Shown piece after piece: positions 37,672-44,802 of a stretch of 64,000 bases of DNA. The notes beneath the pieces are model-generated. The model did no database searches. It was not told where the DNA came from and saw nothing but the letters and a program-made list of their open reading frames with translations. Both the position numbers and the translations under genes were made by a program. The DNA lies in NCBI RefSeq assembly GCF_900114745.1, contig NZ_FOUB01000003.1:110561-174560 (forward strand), given 5' to 3'. Within the stretch, counting starts at the first letter, position 1. Each line of letters begins with the position of its first letter. Source of the DNA: Nitrosomonas communis. Its GTDB lineage: Bacteria; Pseudomonadota; Gammaproteobacteria; Burkholderiales; Nitrosomonadaceae.

Positions 37672-39699
37672 ATGATCGAAATCACTGCTACTCTTGCCCG
37701 GTGGTCGCAACTGACTGCTAACTTAATCTTGTTTGGAAGCTGTATTTTTCTTGCCATTGTTGGACAACAAAAGGCTGTATTTGAAACCTCGTGGGTGAGC
37801 CGTCTGGAAAAAGGGTTTCCTTGGTTGGCAGGGGTAGTTTTATTGGGATTGATCGCTATCTTGGCAATGACAACGGGTGAAGCCACGGGAAGGGTCGTGA
37901 ATACCTGGAGCCCAGTTGCATGGTTTGAGATTGTCCAACAGACACGGGTAGGGCATTTATGGGCGGCAAGGGCGCTACTTGCAGTTGTGCTATTTAGTGT
38001 CATTTTGTATGTTCAGCGCCTATCTCGCGTGCGATGGCACTATATTTTGTGGGCAGTAGCCGCCTCATTTCCCCTGATTGCGGGCTCATTGATGAGTCAT
38101 TCCGGCGCAGAGGAAATATCATTTTCATCGATTGCACCCTATGCGCTGCATATTCTTCTGGCAGGAATATGGTTTGGTGCGTTGCCAGCTTTTCTATTGA
38201 TTATATATGACAGTCGTCGGGCTTCAGATAAAACTTCATCTCAGTTAAATGCAGCGTCTCTGAAGCAATTCTCTGTAATTGCTCTGCCTGTGATGCTGCT
38301 GATAATGGCAACTGGTTTAATGCTAGCAGATCGTATGGTGAAAACCTATTACCACGCGCTGGTTGCCAGTTCCTATGGTTGGCTGTTGAATTTCAAGCTG
38401 GCCATATTAGCACTCATTTTGTTTATCGCCCATCGAGCGCGCTACCGCTGGCTCCCTTTGTTTTCGCAGTTTGAGAATACAGAGCAGGTGAAAACAGGCG
38501 CCGAGCATCTCAGAAAATGGGTCGGCTTTGAATTTATCCTTGCGCTATTGCTGGTACTGCTTGCCATCATGCTGGCCAATACTTTGCCTGCCAAGCATGT
38601 CCTCATCGAGAATTGGCCTTATCCATTCCGCTTTTCGATCAATGCCACCTGGGAAGAACCGAATGTGCAAGAATTAGTTTGGACTGGAGCAGCGCTGTTG
38701 CTCATTGCGCTACTTACCATCTGGCTAGGGAGGAAAAAGAACTGGACCTGGAAGAAAAGAATCCTAGTGCCGGGTGCGCTAATGGTCATTGCTTTGGCAA
38801 TCGCGCTACCGCCGCTTGCCATCGAAGCCTATCCTGAAACCTATCAAAAAACACCGGTGCCATTTGATGCCATTTCGATCTCGAATGGTTCTCTGCTTTA
38901 TGCCGAACATTGTGCGAGTTGTCATGGCCCGCAAGGCAAGGGCAACGGGGAGCTTGCTGATACGTTATCAACAGAACCGACTGACCTGCTGACAAAACCC
39001 CATACCGCAAGACATACCGTCGGCAATTTTTTTCATTGGTTATCCCATGGCATTCCCGGAACTGACATGCCCGGTTTTGCTGCCGTCCTGTCTGAAGAAA
39101 ATCGTTGGGATATCGTTAATTATCTGCATGCCCTGTCTCGTGGTTTCGATGCTCGTCTTCTTGGAACAATGATCATGCCAGAATCCCCGGACTTTGGAGC
39201 ACCTGTTTTCTCCTATTTTGCCCATGATGGCTCTGGTGGCAGTTTAAAGGATTTTCGCCTACAAAAAAATATCCTGTTGGTGCTATTTTCCTGGCCACAA
39301 TCCCAGCAACGTTTAAGTCAATTAAAAGAAGCATATGAGAACTTCAGTCTCACCCATAATACTGAGATTATGGCGGTGCCCATGAGAGCACCTAATGAAC
39401 AAGAGCTAAGGGACATCAAGAGCAGCATTACTTTTCCTGTAGTGACCGAAGGCTGGCAGGAAATCAGCAAGAGTTATCTGTTGTATCGCCGGAACAGAAC
39501 GGTTCCTGATTTGCTGGGCAAAGGGATGACACCCGGGCATATGGAATTTCTGATCGATCGTTTTGGCTATTTGCGTGCCCGATGGGTAGCGCAATTCGAT
39601 GGCTTTGGCTGGTTGAACGTGGGTGTCTTGACTCAGCAGTTAAGGCAACTTAACCAAGAGGGGCAGATTATGCCGCCTCCAGGTGATCATGTGCATTGA
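37672..39699 (+). CDS. CopD-like membrane domain fused to cytochrome c and a thioredoxin-fold domain
   Basis: 675 residues with an unusual domain order. Residues 1-320 are a CopD-like copper-related membrane domain with about eight helices (SLMSHSGAEEISFS, LHILLAGIWFGALPAFL, KLAILALILFIAHRARYRW). Another helix near 385 follows. A class I cytochrome c domain has CASCHG at C414-H418 and a likely axial methionine in PGTDMPGF. The C-terminal domain (about 515-650) looks like a thioredoxin/SCO fold, but its active-site position reads LFSWPQSQQR, with no CXXC. CopD proteins move copper across the inner membrane. The haem and redox-like domain would face the periplasm. Role in copper supply or electron transfer is inference. 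Confidence 0.82.
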   Translation: MIEITATLARWSQLTANLILFGSCIFLAIVGQQKAVFETSWVSRLEKGFPWLAGVVLLGLIAILAMTTGEATGRVVNTWSPVAWFEIVQQTRVGHLWAARALLAVVLFSVILYVQRLSRVRWHYILWAVAASFPLIAGSLMSHSGAEEISFSSIAPYALHILLAGIWFGALPAFLLIIYDSRRASDKTSSQLNAASLKQFSVIALPVMLLIMATGLMLADRMVKTYYHALVASSYGWLLNFKLAILALILFIAHRARYRWLPLFSQFENTEQVKTGAEHLRKWVGFEFILALLLVLLAIMLANTLPAKHVLIENWPYPFRFSINATWEEPNVQELVWTGAALLLIALLTIWLGRKKNWTWKKRILVPGALMVIALAIALPPLAIEAYPETYQKTPVPFDAISISNGSLLYAEHCASCHGPQGKGNGELADTLSTEPTDLLTKPHTARHTVGNFFHWLSHGIPGTDMPGFAAVLSEENRWDIVNYLHALSRGFDARLLGTMIMPESPDFGAPVFSYFAHDGSGGSLKDFRLQKNILLVLFSWPQSQQRLSQLKEAYENFSLTHNTEIMAVPMRAPNEQELRDIKSSITFPVVTEGWQEISKSYLLYRRNRTVPDLLGKGMTPGHMEFLIDRFGYLRARWVAQFDGFGWLNVGVLTQQLRQLNQEGQIMPPPGDHVH

Positions 39700-40094
39700 T
39701 GTTTCTATTATCATGCAATGCTAATTATCGCCACGTTCGCTTGCATAAGAATTTGGAAGATTGAAGACTTTGAACGCTTGCTTGGGTCCACCCAATTATA
39801 AATCTGCACAAATTTTCCCGTATCTTTATGTTCTGGCGGATATCTTTCACACCTGCAATGAAAAAAATACCTCTAACTTGTTATGTATTGCATAACTTCA
39901 GTCAAAATATTTGATCGGTTGTCAATAAGAGTAATTTCTAAGTATTTGCACGTATTTTTTTTACCTACATATTTTAATAATCTATTAACCGTTAGAGCCT
40001 GATAAAAGCATTTATTTATTATCTCTATCTCTTGTCTTGAATTCAATCAAGAATTTCCACAGAAAAACGTTCAATCACCAGAAGGAATCAAATC
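39700..40094. other. Intergenic region before CHRD gene
   Basis: About 395 AT-rich bp. The string TTTGCACGTATTTTTTT (about 39946-39962) recurs downstream of the CHRD gene at 40892-40908, so the gene is flanked by two copies. At the right end AAGGAA lies 9 nt before the ATG. No gene is supported. Confidence 0.4.
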
Positions 40095-40610
40095 ATGAAA
40101 ACAGCTATGACTGTATCTTATCTGTTAGTCCTTTTGCTTCTTGCTGGAAGCGCTTATAGTGACGACACGCTCGACTTTAGTGCCAAGCTTACTGGAGATC
40201 AGGAGGTCCCGCCTGTCGTAAACCAAATACGAGCAAAAGCACACTTTGAGGTTAATAAAGATCGTACCAAGATGGATTACGAACTTAAGGCTAGAAACGA
40301 TAAAGACCCGGTCGGTTTACTTGGACAGGCAGGAGCGCATATACATTGTGGGCGTGTAGGTCAGAATGGACCGGTAGTAGCCTTTCTCGCGGGTGTTATT
40401 AATGGTGGGGTCGATGGCAAGGTTGAAATTAAAGCGACACTCACCGACGCTAATATTGTTGAAAATACGTGCGCGGAATCCATTCAACAAGACATAAACA
40501 CCTTAAAGGAACTGGTCGATGCAATGCTCGCCGGGAATATTTATGTGAATCTCCACAGCAATAATCATCCAGGCGGTGAAGTGCGTGGACATATACAATC
40601 GGATGATTAA
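40095..40610 (+). CDS. Exported CHRD-domain protein
   Basis: 171-residue protein: signal peptide (VSYLLVLLLLAGSAYS) and one CHRD domain. Typical segments are FSAKLTGDQEVPPV near the mature N-terminus, AGAHIHCGRVGQNGPVVAFL in the middle and NIYVNLHSNNHPGGEVRGHI at the end. CHRD domains occur in bacterial secreted proteins of unknown function and in animal chordin. The C-terminal histidines (HSNNHPGGEVRGH) could bind metal, but this is unproven. The start has a clear AAGGAA ribosome site. Confidence 0.88.
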   Translation: MKTAMTVSYLLVLLLLAGSAYSDDTLDFSAKLTGDQEVPPVVNQIRAKAHFEVNKDRTKMDYELKARNDKDPVGLLGQAGAHIHCGRVGQNGPVVAFLAGVINGGVDGKVEIKATLTDANIVENTCAESIQQDINTLKELVDAMLAGNIYVNLHSNNHPGGEVRGHIQSDD

Positions 40611-40682
40611 CAAATCATTTAACAGGAGGAGACAATGTGAGCTTGACCAGCTATCTGTCGTTACTTCCACCCAGTAGCTATC

Positions 40683-40728
40683 AACCCAGATTTTTTGTTA
40701 GGAAGGTTTCTATTGAAAAATCTGGGTT
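40683..40728 (+). terminator. Long perfect hairpin downstream of CHRD gene
   Basis: AACCCAGATTTTT (40683-40695) pairs over 13 bp with AAAAATCTGGGTT (40716-40728), with a 20-nt loop. There is no T-run directly after it on the plus strand. It may stabilise the transcript 3' end or act as a weak terminator. Confidence 0.45.
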
Positions 40729-40783
40729 AATCGATAATTATATATGTTATAACACCTTTTCAAAATTTTTCCCTACGATTTAA

Positions 40784-40879
40784 TTCCATTTCTCAATTAA
40801 ATATGATTTGAAGGTAAACCGCAGGCAGTATAAAGAATACAGCCTGGAGATGGTGACAAAATCTGGTTTGAATTAGGAA
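40784..40879 (-). repeat. TNA-type MITE, copy 7 (degenerate)
   Basis: About 96 bp in reverse orientation and the most diverged full-length copy. Both ends (TTCCATTTC; AATTAGGAA) and the interior AAACCGCAGGCAGTATAAAGAATAC are still recognisable. Flanks are TAA and TGA. An intrinsic terminator follows 7 bp later. Confidence 0.75.
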
Positions 40880-40885
40880 TGAAAC

Positions 40886-40908
40886 TACGTGTTTGCACGT
40901 ATTTTTTT
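40886..40908 (+). terminator. Rho-independent terminator
   Basis: Perfect 6-bp stem TACGTG / CACGTA with loop TTTG, followed by seven T (40902-40908). It lies just right of the degenerate MITE. The MITE may have inserted between the CHRD gene and its original terminator. Confidence 0.7.
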
Positions 40909-41101
40909 AAACAAAGTATTGCAATATTCTATAATGGTATGAAGTTAAATAGAGTGAAATAAAATTTATTTTTTTATACTCATGACTTGTTCGTCGTAGT
41001 CAAGGGTGTAGCCTAATTGGGCAAGTTACGAGGGGCCTCTTGCATGCGGGTCTGATTCACTCGCTCCGTGCCTCTCATTTACAACAATAGAGGACAAAAA
41101 C

Positions 41102-41458
41102 ATGGCTAAACAGACACGTACTCCCGTCAAACAGAAAAGCGATCCCAACATTCCGGGACAAGGAATTGACAGACTTGAGCAGCGCGAGGCTTTGATTCGC
41201 GAGGCTGCCTACTACCAGTACGCGAAGCGGGGTTACGCTCCGGGACATGATCTTGAAGACTGGCTTGCAGCTGAAGCTGAATTTGAGCACAGAATGCCAG
41301 AATCTGAGGAATTGCCACCAAATATAGAGTTGCAGGAGAGCGGTACCCATGGGCCAGCGAAGGATGATAAATTGAAGCGGATAGTCAAACAACATCCGCA
41401 TAAGGCCATTCCCCAAGTCGAGAGTATCGAGCCGGAAAAGGCCCCTTTTAAGGAATAA
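41102..41458 (+). CDS. DUF2934-domain protein
   Basis: 118-residue soluble, charged protein. The segment REALIREAAYYQYAKRGY followed by GHDLEDWLAAEAEFE is the DUF2934 motif, a short helical domain common in proteobacteria and of unknown function. It is probably a small basic/acidic helical protein. The basic N-terminus (KQTRTPVKQKS) could contact nucleic acid. GAGG lies upstream of the ATG. No partner gene is adjacent. Confidence 0.75.
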   Translation: MAKQTRTPVKQKSDPNIPGQGIDRLEQREALIREAAYYQYAKRGYAPGHDLEDWLAAEAEFEHRMPESEELPPNIELQESGTHGPAKDDKLKRIVKQHPHKAIPQVESIEPEKAPFKE

Positions 41459-41667
41459 CACTGAAAGTAGCAGTAGGGTGCTTGTGTCTTGTGCTATGAG
41501 TTAGCATAGCGGATTGAAATAACTTTGGTGTATATTTTCCACCCAGAGCTTGCTCATCAGATACTGATGAGCAAAAGGTTTTTTTGTCATTATTTTTGAT
41601 CAATTCCTGTCAAACGGCATGGTGCATGATGGTACACTAGAAGGGATTTATCAATCCACCCTTCTAG

Positions 41668-41856
41668 TCTCAGCTTAACCATCTGCGGTCAATTCACGAA
41701 TTGAGTGGCATAGTATTTCGCGGTGAGCTTCTCTCCAATAGTGTTCTCAATCAAGTCTCTCCACAAAAGAGTGCAGCCGAACTTAAAGATGTTATTGATG
41801 AGTTAGCTTCCGGCCTCAATGCGGCCAACATAGGCTTATCACTGAAGGCTGCCTGA
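41668..41856 (+). pseudogene. Possible C-terminal gene remnant, unidentified
   Basis: A 62-codon open stretch with no start codon ends at 41856. It reads like protein sequence: LNHLRSIHELSGIVFRGE, then SAAELKDVIDELASGLNAAN. Without an upstream part it can only be a fragment. I cannot name a family. It lies next to another remnant on the opposite strand. Confidence 0.3.
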
Positions 41857-41889
41857 TTTCAGGGTTATACGGCAAATATAGACATGCAA

Positions 41890-42156
41890 TCAAGATGCGA
41901 GTATTTTGCACACCAGGTCATTATAGTAGGCTGGAAACAGAGCGAGGTGAATTTTTGAGGCCCAGTCAGGTTTATCGTATCTCGCGGGCTTGCGTAGCAT
42001 TTGATATTTTTCTACCAACTGCCACCAGAGCGTATTGAGATCCTGATCAAGGTCTTCGTATAGAGCCTTCTTGATGAGAACAGGCCTCGAAATGTTATAA
42101 CCGCCAGAATGGCGCGTAAATGATCCATGAAAAGCTTTCTGATAAATATTATGCCT
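41890..42156 (-). pseudogene. Remnant of an M2/M3-type zinc metallopeptidase C-terminal region
   Basis: On the minus strand an 88-codon open stretch has no good start. It contains LYEDLDQDLNTLWWQLVEKYQ, LRKPARYDKPDWASKIH and FPAYYNDLVCKILAS before the stop at 41890-41892. The blocks WW-LVEKYQ and DWASKIH-A-PAYY resemble the C-terminal part of M2/M3-like peptidyl-dipeptidases as I remember them. The HEXXH zinc site is absent, so this is at most a decayed fragment. Confidence 0.45.
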
Positions 42157-42340
42157 CTATCTGAGGCTGACCCATAATTTACCCATTTTCTTGTGAACTC
42201 TGAGTAATTCAATGATTCCTGCTTTTTCGGATATATTCTTATCGGGGTGAACAGGGTGTGACTGGTAATCTTGGCTAGGAAAATATCAAAAGTTTGTTTG
42301 TCTTAGAGACATTGTTCTCAGATTATGCCATCATTATTTT

Positions 42341-43204
42341 ATGGCAAAACTGATACAAACACTAGGGATTGCTTCTTGTCTAGGCGGACCGATGCGTACC
42401 TGCGGTTATGCAGCAGAACTGCTGCGGGACGAGTTTGCTAGGCAGTCGTCAACGCAAACCGGCTTGCAACTGCAATGGCATATGCTGTATCCCGAAAAGA
42501 CAGGCACAAAAGAGGCCAGATTAGCCCATCTCTACCAAAAAACGAGTCAATTTACCCGTTACTGGACTGAAAACCATCACCTTTTTCTGGTGATCGGCGG
42601 TGATCATTCTTGTGCTTTAGGTACCTGGTCAGGTGTACTGCAGGCATTGCCGCACAGCAGCGAACTTGGCTTAATCTGGCTTGATGCGCACATGGATGCG
42701 AACACTTTTGCCACCACACCTTCCGGCAATATACACGGTATGCCTGTTGCTGCGCTGCTAGGCAAAGCGGATGAGCGACTGGGCACAATTTATCCAGCCT
42801 GCTGCTTTATTCAACCAGAAAATCTGCTGATGATCGGTATTCGCAGTTATGAAGCGGGGGAATACGCTCTTTTAAAACAGGCAAACGTCAAGATTGTGTT
42901 TGCTGATCAAATCAGTGATTTTTCACAGACACTACTTGCAGCCGTCGAGCAATTAAGTAGAACCTGCAAAATTATAGGTATCAGCCTCGATTTGGATTTG
43001 ATCGATCCTGAAGATGCACCTGGCGTAGAAACGCCGGTATTGGGTGGAATTAAAACTGCTGCGCTGCTGGAAGCGCTTACCTTGGTGAAGCATCATTCGA
43101 AGTTTTGTGGTCTGGAAATCAGTGAATTCAATCCAGAAAGTGATCGCCACGCTAAAACGCTGCTTCTGATGAAATCAATTGTAGAAACGTTTTATGCAGA
43201 TTAA
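42341..43204 (+). CDS. Arginase/agmatinase-family ureohydrolase (probable arginase)
   Basis: 287-residue metal-dependent ureohydrolase. Mn-binding motifs are GGDHS (about residue 86), DAHMDANT (about 115) and ISLDLDLIDPEDAPG, plus the final glutamate in GLEISEFNPESD. It would hydrolyse arginine to ornithine and urea, although some family members use agmatine, formimidoglutamate or other guanidines. It is convergent with an ornithine cyclodeaminase gene, supporting arginine as substrate. Urea would feed ammonia production if a urease is present elsewhere. No ribosome site is visible before the ATG. Confidence 0.85.
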   Translation: MAKLIQTLGIASCLGGPMRTCGYAAELLRDEFARQSSTQTGLQLQWHMLYPEKTGTKEARLAHLYQKTSQFTRYWTENHHLFLVIGGDHSCALGTWSGVLQALPHSSELGLIWLDAHMDANTFATTPSGNIHGMPVAALLGKADERLGTIYPACCFIQPENLLMIGIRSYEAGEYALLKQANVKIVFADQISDFSQTLLAAVEQLSRTCKIIGISLDLDLIDPEDAPGVETPVLGGIKTAALLEALTLVKHHSKFCGLEISEFNPESDRHAKTLLLMKSIVETFYAD

Positions 43205-43238
43205 CAATCAGTTTCTCTCTTGCCAGGAAGAAGTCTTA

Positions 43239-43339
43239 TTCCATTTCTAAATCAAAGATAACGCGAAGGCGAGCCGCAGACAGTATAAATAATACGGCAA
43301 GGTGAAGCCGACAAAGTCAGTTTTGATTTAGAAATGGAA
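43239..43339 (-). repeat. TNA-type MITE, copy 8 (overlaps 3' end of ornithine cyclodeaminase gene)
   Basis: 101-bp copy in reverse orientation, with identical TTA flanks (43236-43238 and 43340-43342). It is in the convergent gap between arginase and ornithine cyclodeaminase. The cyclodeaminase frame continues 23 bases into it and takes its TGA stop (43317-43319) from the element. Confidence 0.92.
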
Positions 43340-44342
43340 TTAATACACTGAACAAGTCTTTAGGGTCATCTGGCTCAGGCAACAACGCGATCTCGCTGCC
43401 TAATTGATGCTCTAAAGCCAATTCATATACTAAACGCAGTGCTGCGAAATCCTCCAACGCAAAGCCAACCGAATCGAACATGGTAATTTCAGTAGCATTT
43501 TCCCTGCCTCGTTTGCGCTTGGTGACGAGCTCCCATAATTCGGCATAAATATCGCTTGCATCACATTGCTGTACTTCACCTTCCTTTAGTGTTTGCGGGA
43601 TAAATTCAACCACGATTTTCGCTGCCTCTAGCAGGGCCCGGCTTAATTCGGTTTTACCTGGACAATCGCCACCCATGGCGTGAATATGGGTGCCTGCTGC
43701 GATATCTTGTAATTCGAACAATATCATCCGCCTATTTGTTGCCGTTGCAGTAATAACAATATCGGTATTGTGAATGGTCTCCCGTATGTTGGCACAGGGT
43801 ATCAGCTCAAAAGCGTAGGGTGCCAGATTACGCGAAAATTTAGCCATCGCCGCTGGATCAATATCAAAGTAGCGTATTTGTTGTAATGGGAAAAGACTGT
43901 TAAAGGCTATCACCTGAAATTCCGCCTGTGCGCCGGTACCAATAATTGCCAGAGAACGGGCCTCTTCTCTAGCCAAATACTTTGCTGCCAAGGCTCCGGT
44001 TGCTGCCGTGCGCAAAGCGGTCAATAAGGTCATTTCACTAAGTAGCAATGGGTAGCCCGTAGCGGCATCGCTTAACTGGCCGATGCTGATTACGCTCAAT
44101 TTGCCTTGTGTCGTATTGCCGGGATAACGATTGACATATTTGAATGCATAGAATTGGTCATTTGCACAAGGCATCAATTCAATGGCGCCTTGCGCAAAAT
44201 AGGTCGCATGCCGCACGGATTTATGAAAGGTGCCCCAACAGGTGAAATCGCTTTCCAGAAATATAATCAGCTTGGTAAGGAAGGTTTTCAAGCCAATAAT
44301 TTTGATGAGTTTTTGGATATCAATAACACTCATAACCTTCAT
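43317..44342 (-). CDS. Ornithine cyclodeaminase/mu-crystallin family protein
   Basis: 341-residue NAD-binding protein of the ornithine cyclodeaminase/mu-crystallin family. The N-terminal part carries HATYFAQGAIELMPC and FAFK-like YAFKYVNRYPGNT. The Rossmann segment is SLAIIGTGAQAEFQVIAF and the substrate loop is HIHAMGGDCPGKTEL. It probably turns ornithine into proline plus ammonia, consuming the product of the convergent arginase. Members can also be ketimine reductases or alanine dehydrogenases. The start at 44342 has GGAG 7 nt upstream. The last residues, IPFLNQN, are encoded by MITE copy 8, so the native C-terminus has probably been replaced. Confidence 0.87.
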   Translation of the reverse strand: MKVMSVIDIQKLIKIIGLKTFLTKLIIFLESDFTCWGTFHKSVRHATYFAQGAIELMPCANDQFYAFKYVNRYPGNTTQGKLSVISIGQLSDAATGYPLLLSEMTLLTALRTAATGALAAKYLAREEARSLAIIGTGAQAEFQVIAFNSLFPLQQIRYFDIDPAAMAKFSRNLAPYAFELIPCANIRETIHNTDIVITATATNRRMILFELQDIAAGTHIHAMGGDCPGKTELSRALLEAAKIVVEFIPQTLKEGEVQQCDASDIYAELWELVTKRKRGRENATEITMFDSVGFALEDFAALRLVYELALEHQLGSEIALLPEPDDPKDLFSVLIPFLNQN

Positions 44343-44802
44343 TGTGTAGCTCCGCATAAATCAGCTTCGCTTTGTGCATCTATGTGGGATGCTAGCAATA
44401 TTATTATGGCAAAGGGGTTGAGCATGCGTTATTGAGAAGTATCTAATCAACAATTTTGTTAGCTCAGGATAACAAACAAATAAAGATTGGTGAATAATAT
44501 TCTTACAAAGTAGAACGCTTCCCCAGCAGATTGCTGCTTAACGATTGCAAAGAACGGAAGAAACAGGCATTTTTTCTGAAAACGAGCAACAAGCAGTAAT
44601 AAATTTTTACATGTGAAAAAATTTATTGATAATTCTTATTGGACGACAGGTATTTAGTAAAGCCTCATACTTGGCATTAATGTGAATTTTCCATTGAAAT
44701 AGGGGAACTGAAACTAAAGGTGACAGGATTGCATCAAATCAAAAGAAGAATTAATCAATGCAGTAATAAACATCAGTGCTCCATTATTCTAGGTGCTAAG
44801 CC
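44343..44802. other. Divergent gap between ornithine cyclodeaminase and lytic transglycosylase genes
   Basis: 460 bp, AT-rich, with no repeat element and no supported gene. It must hold two opposed promoters; I see no strong consensus match. Confidence 0.4.
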
